A stretch of DNA of 64,000 nt from Amycolatopsis umgeniensis (GTDB taxonomy: Bacteria; Actinomycetota; Actinomycetes; Mycobacteriales; Pseudonocardiaceae), in the NCBI RefSeq assembly GCF_014205155.1, contig NZ_JACHMX010000001.1, forward strand, positions 6,882,001-6,946,000. Reading direction: 5' to 3'. Of this stretch, positions 46,132 through 54,336 are shown piece by piece. The notes beneath the pieces were generated by a model. The model saw nothing but the letters and a program-made list of their open reading frames with translations. It was not told the DNA's origin and searched no databases. Numbering within the stretch: position 1 is the stretch's first letter; the number at the start of each line of letters is the position of its first letter. Both the position numbers and the translations under genes were made by a program.

Positions 46132-47202
46132 CTATCGCACCGGGCCAGGCTCATCGTTTATGCGATACGATTCCAGACGATCAAGTTGATACTCGATCTG
46201 GTCACGGAGCTTGCCATAGGCCACAGAATCAAAACCGTCGCTCTTCAGCTGGAATCGATCTAGCATTATATCCATACCTTGCTGGAAGCCCGAGATTTTA
46301 CCGTCAGCCGTTCGGCGGTCATCCTCGTCTACAGTTATCAGCCCCAGTCGCTCAAGCATGCGATTTGCCGTGTAAGTTGTGCGACTGATGCCATAGTTCA
46401 GCAAGCGAATCTCAGCCTCGATCGCGACTTGATGCTTTTCTGCCCCAAGCGAAGCGATCATCAGCAGAAATGCGATCTCACTGTCCTCCAACACATGGAT
46501 CCAGCCTTGCTTGAAAAAAGCTGCAGGAAGGCTGAATGTAGTATCTTTCGATCGGGGCAGTCGATACTGCTCGTTTTCACCTTGCTCGATTTGGCCGCGC
46601 TCATGCAACAGCTCGAATCTCTCGTGCTTGCCTGATGTCCGCCCTTGATACGGCAGCCGAACTAGCCCTTCGGCAGCCAGAACATCCAACGTGGACTTCA
46701 GCTGACGTACTTTTTTGGCTCTGGCACTCATATAGCTTCGCCCGGCGCCAGCCGACTTCGCGTCGCTCGCGAACGTGTCGATCCATGACGGGGTCGTAAG
46801 CGTGGGTGGCGTTACGGGCAGCAAGTTATCAGGAAGCGTTCCGGCACGGTTGCGCTCCTGCCCTTGAGCCAAGAACAGCGCAGTCAGGTACAGCCGAAGT
46901 GAGATACCACGCGGGCTGATCAACCGCGTCGCCGGCGGGCGATCAGCTCGCTCTGGAGCTCGGCGGTCAGAAGCGTCAGACCTCGGCCTGTGACCGAGTC
47001 GGACAAACTCGTTACGGATTGTCACCACGGTGAAGGCGCGCTTGGTGACCTGGCCAGCTAGAAAAGCAGTCCGATCAGCGACTTCCTGCTCCGTGGCCTT
47101 GAGGCGCGCCAGGCGCTTCTCAAGCCTCGCACGCTCCTTCACCCCGGGTGGCTGGGAGAAGTCCAGGAGCCCCCGCGGGAAGATTGGAGTCGATTCTGAC
47201 AT
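46132..47202 (-). CDS. Unrecognised protein with winged-helix segments
   Basis: 356 residues. A coiled N-terminal stretch (KERARLEKRLARLKATEQEV) is followed by two regions that look like winged helices: RAKKVRQLKSTLDVLAAEGL then VRLPYQGRTSGKHERFELLH, and VAIEAEIRLLNYGISRTTYT then ANRMLERLGLITVDEDDRRT. Plasmid replication initiators and some regulators share this feel, but I cannot assign it. Third positions are less GC-biased than in the core region. It is probably a DNA-binding protein of the island. Confidence 0.7.
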   Translation of the reverse strand: MSESTPIFPRGLLDFSQPPGVKERARLEKRLARLKATEQEVADRTAFLAGQVTKRAFTVVTIRNEFVRLGHRPRSDASDRRAPERADRPPATRLISPRGISLRLYLTALFLAQGQERNRAGTLPDNLLPVTPPTLTTPSWIDTFASDAKSAGAGRSYMSARAKKVRQLKSTLDVLAAEGLVRLPYQGRTSGKHERFELLHERGQIEQGENEQYRLPRSKDTTFSLPAAFFKQGWIHVLEDSEIAFLLMIASLGAEKHQVAIEAEIRLLNYGISRTTYTANRMLERLGLITVDEDDRRTADGKISGFQQGMDIMLDRFQLKSDGFDSVAYGKLRDQIEYQLDRLESYRINDEPGPVR

Positions 47203-47428
47203 CTTGGTCCGTACGTCTTAACCCGCCTGGAGCCTCTGACATTTCGACACTTGCATCGCGATCCTGGCCGGTCAGGCCGTAAGACGATGGTACACGCAGG
47301 GGCGCCGTGTCTGGGGCACCATGGCGTACGGGTCGGCTGAACGAGCTGGCCTTGACCCCGCGGGCTCGATCCCAGAGGGCCACCTGTCGAAGCGCGGCTT
47401 CGTCCGCCCTACCCGCACGTGGGGTGGG

Positions 47429-47456
47429 GCGGTCTCCGGTCCTAGCCGGAGACCGC
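47429..47456. terminator. Stem-loop ahead of a small membrane protein gene
   Basis: GCGGTCTCCGG (47429-47439) pairs perfectly with 47446-47456, loop TCCTAG. It may end a transcript or shape the leader of the next gene. Confidence 0.6.
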
Positions 47457-47500
47457 GCCCGGCAACCTCCCAACTCCGCGCAAGGAAGAAGGAATGCTGC

Positions 47501-47695
47501 GTGTCTAGAGTACGTCGACCTCGTTCCAACGGGGCTGCACCGCGTCCGGAACCCGATCGTCTGCCCCTGCGCTGGGCCCTGATCGGCCTAGTAGCCGCGT
47601 TCGTAGGCGCTGCAGCTCTACCCGTGGGTGGCGCAGCAGCAGGTGTCGTGGCGGCACTAGCTGTAGCTGCTGGTCTCCATCGGATGATCGCCTAG
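47501..47695 (+). CDS. Small two-helix membrane protein
   Basis: 64 residues from a GTG preceded by AAGGAAGAAGGAATGCTGC. A basic N-terminus (SRVRRPRSNGAAPRPEPDRL) is followed by two short hydrophobic helices (WALIGLVAAFVGAAALPVGG, AAAGVVAALAVAAGLHRMIA). Small membrane proteins of this kind occur among transfer genes of actinomycete integrative elements, but no other transfer gene is visible here. Function unknown. Confidence 0.55.
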   Translation: MSRVRRPRSNGAAPRPEPDRLPLRWALIGLVAAFVGAAALPVGGAAAGVVAALAVAAGLHRMIA

Positions 47696-47958
47696 CAACC
47701 AAGCCGGACGCGGGACTCCCCGGTGGTTCCCGCGTCCGGCCCGAGATTCGGCCATTGGGCGCGCTGGCCAGGAGGCTCTCCAACTTGTTTGCGAACCCCT
47801 GCTGCAGCGAGCAGAGCTGAGCTGCCAGCGGGCCGCCGGGCCTTGCCGCCGACTCGCAGCGACGGGCCGGCGGCAGCGCTCGCCTAACAACGGCTCGACG
47901 CCCTCGCCCAAGTCGAAGGCAAGGCCGTCAAACGGGTGCCCGCCACCACGCCGGCACC

Positions 47959-48164
47959 CGCGTGCACATCCGCACCGGCGGCTCGACCCGCACGAGGCGA
48001 TCTACCCCGAGGTCGAACAGATCATGACCGTATCCGGGCTGTCGCTGGCCGAGGAATTCCCCAAACCCCTCACCAACGAAGTCCTCGCCGCCGACGTCGT
48101 GGTCACCATGGGCTGCGGCGAACACTGCCCCGTCCTACCCGCTCGGGTTGGACAATTACCCTAA
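47959..48164 (+). pseudogene. Relic of an ArsC-type (low-molecular-weight phosphatase-like) arsenate reductase gene
   Basis: From 47994 the frame reads EAIYPEVEQIMTVSGLSLAE, EEFPKPLTNEVLAADVVVTM, GCGEHCPVLPAR and a stop at 48162. This matches the second half of thioredoxin-type ArsC, including the MGCG-x2-C segment. The expected preceding piece, RVHIRTGGSTR (47959 onward), is present in another frame, so a frameshift separates them. The catalytic N-terminus (CVHNAGRSQM in intact relatives) is missing. Confidence 0.7.
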
Positions 48165-48632
48165 GTGGTACTCGTAGACCGCGCGGTCCTTGCCAGGTCC
48201 TTTGAAATCAGCCGTCACCCAGATGTCGTTGACCTTGTAGTCGCTCGGTTGGTTGACGAACCCCATGGCTGGCCACGCGGCGTGTGCGGCGGTGTTTTCT
48301 GGCTCGGACGTGAGGTAGAGGCGCTTGGCGCCACACGAGACGGCATGGTCACGGACATCGGCGATCAGGGACTTCGACACGCCCCGCTGTCGGTATGAGG
48401 GATGTGTCATGACGTCCTGGATGTAGACGTCGTCCGGGTTGTCCTGGCTGCGGAAGGCCATGACGGCTCCGGCGAGCGCGTCGTCGATGGTGGCGACGGG
48501 GCACGTCGAGGAGAACAGTGACGCGTAAAGCCAGTAGTCCGAGTAGGTGCGTGGCCGAATGTACGGTGCGCCGAGTTCCATCAGGTCGATCACCTGAGGG
48601 ATCAGCTCCTGGCGAAGCGGCGAGATCTTCAT
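48156..48632 (-). CDS. GNAT-family N-acetyltransferase
   Basis: 158 residues. The acetyl-CoA site is VYIQDVMTHPSYRQRGVSKS (the Q-x2-G-x-A/S loop), preceded by LAGAVMAFRSQDN and followed by AKRLYLTSEPENTAAHAAWP and MGFVNQPSDY. It transfers acetyl from acetyl-CoA to an unknown amine. It is next to a truncated OMPDC-type gene on the same strand, nine bases apart. The ArsC relic overlaps its last bases on the other strand. Confidence 0.88.
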   Translation of the reverse strand: MKISPLRQELIPQVIDLMELGAPYIRPRTYSDYWLYASLFSSTCPVATIDDALAGAVMAFRSQDNPDDVYIQDVMTHPSYRQRGVSKSLIADVRDHAVSCGAKRLYLTSEPENTAAHAAWPAMGFVNQPSDYKVNDIWVTADFKGPGKDRAVYEYHLG

Positions 48633-48640
48633 GTGGCTCC

Positions 48641-49066
48641 TCAGTCGTTCGAGTGGACGAGTTCGGCCATACGTTGAGCAGCGGTTACGGGGTCTACGGC
48701 GTCGGCGACACTGCGGCCGACGATGAGGATGTCCCAGTCAGGGCTGGTGATGATCGCGTGGTCAGCCGGGCTGAAGCCTCCGGATACCGCCACGGGGAGC
48801 TGGGTCCACGACCGTGTCCTGCGGGCCGTGGTCAGGGAGGTCGTGCTCGCGATGCCGATGTCGATGTTGGTAGTGATCGTGAAGCCATCGACCCTGGCGC
48901 GTTCCATGGCGCTGACCCACTGCCGTGATAACGACGTTGTCGGCGCGTCGAGCATGATGGGTATGCCGAGGCGGCGTCCGGCCTCGACAGCCGCCGAGAC
49001 GCTGGCCGTGCTGGCTGGGCCTATGGGATGGGATGGGACATCGACGCGTGGAAACTCTACGACCAC
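48641..49066 (-). CDS. OMP-decarboxylase-fold protein (3-hexulose-6-phosphate synthase-like), N-terminally truncated
   Basis: About 141 residues. The visible part covers the second half of a TIM barrel: VVVEFPRVDVPS, GIPIMLDAPTTS, VDGFTITTNID, LPVAVSGGFSPADHAIITS (phosphate loop) and WDILIVGRSVADAVDPVTAA. Full-length relatives have about 70 more residues at the front, including the KxD-type catalytic site. Upstream DNA stays open but reads Gly/Pro/Trp-rich, unlike the family. I think the gene is 5'-truncated and probably inactive. Confidence 0.6.
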   Translation of the reverse strand: MVVEFPRVDVPSHPIGPASTASVSAAVEAGRRLGIPIMLDAPTTSLSRQWVSAMERARVDGFTITTNIDIGIASTTSLTTARRTRSWTQLPVAVSGGFSPADHAIITSPDWDILIVGRSVADAVDPVTAAQRMAELVHSND

Positions 49067-49115
49067 GACACACCCGGGGGTGCCGCCCCACCCGCACCCC
49101 GCGTACGGGGTGAGA

Positions 49116-49361
49116 TCAGGTCCGTCGGCTGTCCAGCCGGTTGATCACCTCGTTCACCGGATCCCGGCCTCGTCCCGGCGAAGGCGGTGACCGCCGCGCC
49201 TGAGCCGCGACCCACCGATCCCGGCGGTCTCGCTCCTCGGCGGTCAACCCCGCCGGTTCCGGCCCGTCACCCGGCAACGGGTGATACGGATCCTCCAGAT
49301 CACCCGGCGGATCCTCCCACCACTCAGCACGCCGCCACCGCGGCCCCGGCCGCTTGCTCAT
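49116..49361 (-). CDS. Small hydrophilic protein of unknown function
   Basis: 81 residues. Trp- and Pro-rich start (MSKRPGPRWRRAEWWEDPPG, DLEDPYHPLPGDGPEPAGLT) followed by a helical AEERDRRDRWVAAQARRS. No cysteines or membrane segment. Small proteins of this composition are common in actinomycete mobile elements. The ATG at 49361 is chosen. Confidence 0.5.
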   Translation of the reverse strand: MSKRPGPRWRRAEWWEDPPGDLEDPYHPLPGDGPEPAGLTAEERDRRDRWVAAQARRSPPSPGRGRDPVNEVINRLDSRRT

Positions 49362-49797
49362 GCCACACACACCCATGACCGTAACCCCGAACCCCCGCCT
49401 CGCCGCTCACCTGTCCACGATCGCGTGACTCCACAACATGCTCAGTAGTAGCGCCACTAGACCGGGCCGACCTTCGGAAGCAGCAGGCGGCAGAGCCGAT
49501 GCTGGCCAACCGGCATCGCGCCCGCCGCTCGGTGGTCGATCACAAGAGTTGGTCGCGGTACTCCTCGGCTTGTGTGCGAACAGCAGATTCGAAGGCGTCG
49601 TCGAGCCTCGAGCGAACTCGTTGGCGTCACCTTCGCCGAAGTCGCCCTCGGTGCCCTCGTCGTGCTCCGTCCAGGTCGAGAAGCTGAGCAGCAAGCCGCA
49701 GCAGCCGGGTGACGTCGGAAAGATCGACGAGCCGAGATCCAGCGGCAACGCTGCTAATTGATTACAGGAGCCTACAGGTGCTATGTCACACTGAGGC
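49362..49797. other. 436-base region between small genes
   Basis: Contains no secure gene. A decayed minus-strand frame (49540-49760) is listed separately. Confidence 0.45.
49540..49760 (-). pseudogene. Possible decayed gene end, two frame changes
   Basis: One minus frame begins VDLSDVTRLLRLAAQLLDLD and ends RLDDAFESAVRTQAEEYRDQ LL-stop, but carries a TGA between them. A second frame reads DEGTEGDFGEGDANEFA exactly over the gap. The pieces together look like the C-terminus of a helical protein broken by two indels. Confidence 0.3.
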
Positions 49798-50772
49798 ATG
49801 AACGGGTGGACTTTCCCGCCGCGTCGGTCTTCTGCCGATTTGGCGCAGCAACGCGCAACTTTGGTGCCTCAACGAAAGAAGTTGGTGAAGAACCAACACG
49901 TAGTATCGCGGGCCGTGCTGAAGAATTTCAGCTTCAAGGATGCTAATGGTGGCGACACTCTCATTCCCTATAATGTTCGAACTAAGAGGGAGTTGCGTCC
50001 GCTCGGCATTGGCGGATGCGGAAAAATCTTGCACTTCATTCGTTACGCGTCCCAATCCTTGGAAGATCTATGGAAGTCCTCCGTCGAAGACCACTTGCAT
50101 CAGGTGTCGGCTTCGATACAAGATCGCAGCATCCTTGGTAAACCCGACCTGGTCACTGTGGTGAAAGACTGCATTGCCTTGCATCTCGTGCGCTCCCTCA
50201 GGTATCTTGAAGTCCACTCTGCCAGCATTGACCAAGCCCAGCGCGCGCTCGGGCCCGACCTGATCGGCAGGTTCAAACAGCCGCTGAGTCGGCTATTTTT
50301 GGCAAAGTATGGCCTCTATCCGGCTGGCGACGAGGCGCTTGAGTGCGTTGTAGACGAGTTCTTTGCCGAATGGAGACGGGTCAACTCGGACGGCTTAATG
50401 GAGCGCCAAGACGTCGAGCAAGCCTTCGAAAGAATTCGAGGAGGATTTACTCCACTTCAGATCAATGTCATGTATGCCCCTGCGGGAAGCGAATTTTTGA
50501 TATCAGATTCCCCTGCTTTTACCTACCTGTTCGACGCGACAGGGGAGAGGTTCACGAAGATCAGGTCAGCTGTCGGCGATTCCAATGGTGTCGGGATGCC
50601 TATTGCGCGAGACTGTTTTGTCACGACGGCTCCAGACCTAGGGATGGGTGAGGTGCCTGCCAAGTTCGTCGACTACCTGAACATGGTTCAGATGGAGATC
50701 GCCTACGAGCACGTGTACTACCGACAGGGGAGCCCGCTGGCATCTTTTGTTTCTTCCGCCGCCGCCCCTTGA
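49798..50772 (+). CDS. DUF4238 domain protein
   Basis: 324 residues. The family start is KNQHVVSRAVLKNFSFKDAN, equivalent to the usual NQH-[YV]VP-x3-L-x2-F motif. SQSLEDLWKSSVEDHLHQVS and ISDSPAF (typical of DUF4238) follow. The function of the family is unknown; it turns up in variable genomic regions. Third positions are less GC-rich than in the core chromosome, which suggests transfer. No partner gene is obvious. Confidence 0.8.
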   Translation: MNGWTFPPRRSSADLAQQRATLVPQRKKLVKNQHVVSRAVLKNFSFKDANGGDTLIPYNVRTKRELRPLGIGGCGKILHFIRYASQSLEDLWKSSVEDHLHQVSASIQDRSILGKPDLVTVVKDCIALHLVRSLRYLEVHSASIDQAQRALGPDLIGRFKQPLSRLFLAKYGLYPAGDEALECVVDEFFAEWRRVNSDGLMERQDVEQAFERIRGGFTPLQINVMYAPAGSEFLISDSPAFTYLFDATGERFTKIRSAVGDSNGVGMPIARDCFVTTAPDLGMGEVPAKFVDYLNMVQMEIAYEHVYYRQGSPLASFVSSAAAP

Positions 50773-51154
50773 ATCGTCGGAGGACACGGATGATCGTCGT
50801 AGCAACACCATTGGGCCCGCCGCAAAGCAGATCGGTCTGGTTACCTCCACTGCCAAAGCCGGGGCCACCGTATGGACGTCGTCACCCGCCATGGACGATT
50901 GCTGGCCAACGCTGCCGTTCCGATGTAGGCCAGCCGCCACTTCCGTCATGGTGGGACGGCCCGAAATCGTTGTGTGGCAAGCGGTGACCGAAATCGTCGA
51001 GGTGAGCACGGACGATGACCCGGTGTTGGACGTCGTTTTGGTGCACGGCCTTGACCGTTTTCTTGACTTGGTCGCTTCGGGGCTTCCGGGCACCGCATAG
51101 GGTCAAAGGCTGTCGAGAAAAAAGTGCTGGCGTCGGCCAGGTGTCCCTTGGCGC
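50773..51154. other. 382-base region without a confident gene
   Basis: A plus frame ending at 51100 (…VSTDDDPVLDVVLVHGLDRF…) and a minus frame over the same bases both look partly coding. Neither has a ribosome site, so neither is called. Confidence 0.4.
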
Positions 51155-52099
51155 TTACTCGTTGACGTTGTCGAGCGGGAAATGCTCGTTGTCCCAGAGC
51201 CGGCGCAGGGTGAGCAAGGCGGCTCGGTTGATCACCGTGACTTCTGCTGTCTTCTCCGCCGACGTGCGGACGATGAGTCCCTGGGACTCCAGGTAGGTGA
51301 GTGACTTGCTGAGTCGCTGGGTCGAGTAGCGGCCGCTGCGTTTCAACGCTGCGATCTCGGCGGCGGGGGAGTCCAGTAGGTCTGGGGTTCGTTGGTGCCA
51401 GAGTTCGATGAGGTGGGTGCGGTCGCAGGTGGGCTGGGCGTGGTCGGTGATCTCAAGTATGAGGTCGGCGATGTCCACGGTTTCGCCGGTGACTTGTGTG
51501 CCCTGGAAGTCGATGAGTCCGTCTTTGATGTGGCGGGCGGCGCCGCGGCGGCCGCGTTCGGCAGCGACCGCGTCAGCGAGCTGGTAGCTGGCGTTGTCGG
51601 AGGTGGGCCAGGGGAGGAGCTGTAGCCGGGCCCAGAGCGCGGTATCGGCTAGGGATTCCTCGCCGATATGGGCCTGGCCGTGGTCGTCAACAGCGACCGC
51701 CAGAGCAAGCAGTGAGTCTCGTAAGGTCTCCACGACGCTGTCGCGGTAAAGCTTGCGGACCCGGTCAGCGGCCTGCGCGAGGTGCTGGTGGAGGACGATG
51801 TTGAAGAGGCTGGCGCGCTCCCGCCAGGCGATGAACTCGCGATACTGGCTGGCGTACTCGAGGGCGGTCATGAGTCCGGCGTCGCGTTGTTTTTCGGCGA
51901 GCTTGATCTTGTCGCGGCGGAGCGTGGATCCGTGTGCCGCGTTGGCTTCGATGATCTTGAGTACGCGGTAGGTCTGCGAGACGCGGTCGTCGGCGAGCAG
52001 GGCGTCCCATCTGCCGCGGTGATGCGGTCTGAAGGCGTCGCGGATGTAGTGCTCGGCGGCTTCGTCGTTCGTCAGGTCGTACGGGAGCGGGTTCGGCAC
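51155..52099 (-). CDS. Unrecognised helical protein with a C-terminal winged helix
   Basis: 314 residues, mostly helical. From about 260, RSGRYSTQRLSKSLTYLESQ GLIVRTS followed by TVINRAALLTLRRLWDNE looks like a winged-helix DNA-binding end. The N-terminus NDEAAEHYIRDAFRPHHRGR is unlike any family I know. It starts nine bases after a small Cys-containing ORF on the same strand. It is probably an accessory regulator or a module with that neighbour. Confidence 0.7.
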   Translation of the reverse strand: MPNPLPYDLTNDEAAEHYIRDAFRPHHRGRWDALLADDRVSQTYRVLKIIEANAAHGSTLRRDKIKLAEKQRDAGLMTALEYASQYREFIAWRERASLFNIVLHQHLAQAADRVRKLYRDSVVETLRDSLLALAVAVDDHGQAHIGEESLADTALWARLQLLPWPTSDNASYQLADAVAAERGRRGAARHIKDGLIDFQGTQVTGETVDIADLILEITDHAQPTCDRTHLIELWHQRTPDLLDSPAAEIAALKRSGRYSTQRLSKSLTYLESQGLIVRTSAEKTAEVTVINRAALLTLRRLWDNEHFPLDNVNE

Positions 52100-52108
52100 G
52101 GTGGTCTC

Positions 52109-52288
52109 TCACTGGGTGGGCGGTTCGGGGTGGCATACGGCGCAAAGCTGCGCGTCCGGTGGCAGGGGTGCGTCAACGAGGCCGATGCGTGCGCATCGGG
52201 TCAGGACCGCGGTGTACTCGCCGGCGCGGATCGGCATCGGCTTGTCGTCGACCTGATGCACGTCATACGGAGCGGTGAGACCGGACAC
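52109..52288 (-). CDS. Small protein with Cys residues, upstream partner of the helical protein
   Basis: 59 residues from a GTG. LTAPYDVHQVDDKPMPIRAG, EYTAVLTRCARIG and LPPDAQLCAVCHPEPPTQ give three Cys that might bind a metal. The ribosome site is weak. It overlaps the end of the broken HTH gene upstream and lies nine bases ahead of the next gene, so it is likely cotranscribed. Confidence 0.5.
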   Translation of the reverse strand: MSGLTAPYDVHQVDDKPMPIRAGEYTAVLTRCARIGLVDAPLPPDAQLCAVCHPEPPTQ

Positions 52289-52692
52289 AGTGCTGGCCTG
52301 GAGCAGCTGTCGCGAGGAGCTGTCTCGCGCCCGGCTCGTGCGGGGGGTCGAGATCGAAGCGCGGCCAGTACGGCGCGTCCGCGCCGAGCGGTGGTTCACG
52401 GGGCGCGGCAAGCGGGCGGAGCGGGTGCACGGTCGCCAGCACCGCCGTTTCAGTAGGTGCGGGATGACGTTCGGAGGACGGAACGGAGGGGACTCGGACT
52501 GTGCGGCCAGGACGGCGGATCTGGACTCCGTCCGCGATCAGGAAGGCGCGCACCGCCCGGACGGTCAAGGTGGTAGAGGCTCGCGAGCTCGCGGAGGCTG
52601 GCGCCGGCCTGGTAGCGGACGCTCAGCCCCGGTGGCGGGCGTAGGTTCCGGCGGCGGTGTGACGACGCGGTGTGCGCGTTCTGGCTACCCAT
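52263..52692 (-). pseudogene. HTH-family gene with a one-base frameshift
   Basis: The first frame reads to LSVRYQAGASLRELASLYHL and the next frame continues TVRAVRAFLIADGVQIRRPG. Joined, the 35-residue unit aligns without gaps to the intact units at 10,071 and 57,272. An extra A at 52567/52568 (plus strand) in TCAAGG explains the break. After the unit there is a Pro-rich tail. It is either a true pseudogene or a single-base sequence error. Confidence 0.7.
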
Positions 52693-52819
52693 GACGGCCC
52701 CGGATGCAAGTGACGGTGACTGGTGATGTTCTGGTTGAGCCGTTCATTCGGCGCTGAAATGTCTCAAACCCGGGGGCGCCGCCTCACGCGTACGACGAGG
52801 CGGCACCCCAGGCCGATTG

Positions 52820-53728
52820 CTAGGTGGCGTTGCCGGTGCGGGCGACGTGATAGATCCAGTCCCGCAGCTCCGGGTCACTGGTGAAGACGTCGGGCTGGGT
52901 TCCGCAGAACCTGGGGTCGGCCGAGCGGCTGGCGGTCCCGACGAGCTGGGGGATGCCGTTGATCGTGGCCAGCGCGGGTGTCCCGGAGTCTCCGTAGCAG
53001 CTGCCGTCGGTGTCGCTGGGATTGTCGCCGCAGAATTCGCCGGCGGACAGGAACGCGGCCGCGCAGCGCGACGGCGCGGTGACACGAGTGTCGAGTTGCT
53101 GCAGGTGCCTCGGCAGTCCTGAGCGGGTGCTGTCGGGCTCGGTCACGCCCCAGCCGTATACGGAGATCGTGTCGCCACGTCGGGCGGCGTCGCGGGCGAG
53201 TTGCGCGGTCGGTTGCTGGGTCAAATGATCAAGTTTGAGCATCGCGCCATCGAAAGTCTTCTTGGGCGCGCCCTTGCCCCATTGCCAGCCGGGGTGGATC
53301 ACGATCTTGCTCACTGTGGCGGTCTCGCCACCGGCGAGCCGGTCGAGGCTGCCGACCCGGACGTGGAAGGCCTTGTCTGCGGTCGGGATCGGTGCAGGGT
53401 CGGCGTTGAACCACTGGATGGCCGTCGCTCGGGCTGTCGCTTCGGTGGGTGGGTCGGTGACGCAGTGCGCGGCGGTGAACACCCAGCCGCGGAACACCAG
53501 GGCGGCGCCGCAGGTGTGGTAGTCGACGTACTGCTCCCCGTGGTCCGGTGCGTCGTACTGCAGCGAGGTGATCCCCGGCGGCGCGATCGCGGCCGGGTGG
53601 CCACCGATCAGCGTCGGCTCGATCGGTGGCGGTGGTGTGGCGGGAACGGCCGTCGCCGTAGGGGCGGCCAGCGTGGTGGCGATGCCCACCGCCGCGGTGG
53701 CTGCGAACGACCAAGTCTTTCTGAGCAA
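52820..53728 (-). CDS. Secreted trypsin-like serine protease
   Basis: 302 residues. Signal peptide LLRKTWSFAATAAVGIATTL ending TATA, then a short propeptide. The catalytic triad is visible: His in VFTAAHCV, Asp in TFDGAMLKL and Ser in GSCYGDSGTPAL. Cys residues are paired as in the S1 family, and the pocket region before the active Ser (SDTDGSCYGDSG) suggests trypsin-like specificity. A TTG start at 53728 is preferred, as AGGAAG precedes it by eight bases and the signal peptide then starts properly. Confidence 0.87.
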   Translation of the reverse strand: MLRKTWSFAATAAVGIATTLAAPTATAVPATPPPPIEPTLIGGHPAAIAPPGITSLQYDAPDHGEQYVDYHTCGAALVFRGWVFTAAHCVTDPPTEATARATAIQWFNADPAPIPTADKAFHVRVGSLDRLAGGETATVSKIVIHPGWQWGKGAPKKTFDGAMLKLDHLTQQPTAQLARDAARRGDTISVYGWGVTEPDSTRSGLPRHLQQLDTRVTAPSRCAAAFLSAGEFCGDNPSDTDGSCYGDSGTPALATINGIPQLVGTASRSADPRFCGTQPDVFTSDPELRDWIYHVARTGNAT

Positions 53729-54336
53729 GGTGCGTCTTCCTGTCGATGAAGGGGTGTGAACCGTGCGTTGAGGAGTTGCTACCTGTGGCAGGCGGGGCAC
53801 GTCCGGGGTGTGCTAGGCCCGGCGAGTAAAGGCCCGCCCAGCTCGCCGTCTTGCCCGAACGTGCGGACGTCGTTGCTAGCGGGATCGTGGTTTTTGCTGT
53901 GTCCTCGGCTGACGAATGCGGGGAAAGCGGAGAGTCGGCTGGTCGTGATCGGCCGTAGTCCGCCGGAGGTCGCGGTCGGCTCTGGGCCAGGCCAGGTGAG
54001 GTTGTTGGTTCTCGGCCGAAATGCGTTCGGTGATACCCGCTACGGAGTCTGGGCGGGCGTTCCAGCGCCGACGTCGATGGCGGGCGCGGGCTCGCAGGGC
54101 AAGAACCGCGCCAGCCACCAGCAGGACGCCCGCGAGGTCCACATGCAGGGCCGGGTTCATCGCCAGTCCGGTTGTTTTGGGGCATCAGGCACGCATTCAG
54201 TCGCGAATCACGGGTGGTTCTGGGCTGTGTACGGCGCGGGTGCACAGGGGCTCGACGGTCCTGCACGCGCTGGGTGCGGCCGAGGGGTTGCCTAGACGGG
54301 CTTCCTGGGAGAGGGATTTGTTGTTCGCGTTGTTTT
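53729..54336. other. 608-base region between protease and phosphatase genes
   Basis: Holds one plausible small membrane protein ORF (53876-54160) and otherwise nothing I can support. Confidence 0.45.
53876..54160 (-). CDS. Possible small membrane protein
   Basis: 94 residues. One hydrophobic helix (HVDLAGVLLVAGAVLALRAR) near the N-terminus, followed by a very basic tail (RARARHRRRRWNARPDS). The ribosome site is weak. The last 40 residues are Arg/Pro-rich and may not be real coding sequence. Confidence 0.4.
   Translation of the reverse strand: MNPALHVDLAGVLLVAGAVLALRARARHRRRRWNARPDSVAGITERISAENQQPHLAWPRADRDLRRTTADHDQPTLRFPRIRQPRTQQKPRSR

Noticed and set aside
50747..51100. 117-codon plus-strand ORF after the DUF4238 gene
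   Set aside because: Composition is partly protein-like, but there is no ribosome site, it starts inside the previous gene, and the opposite strand looks equally coding.
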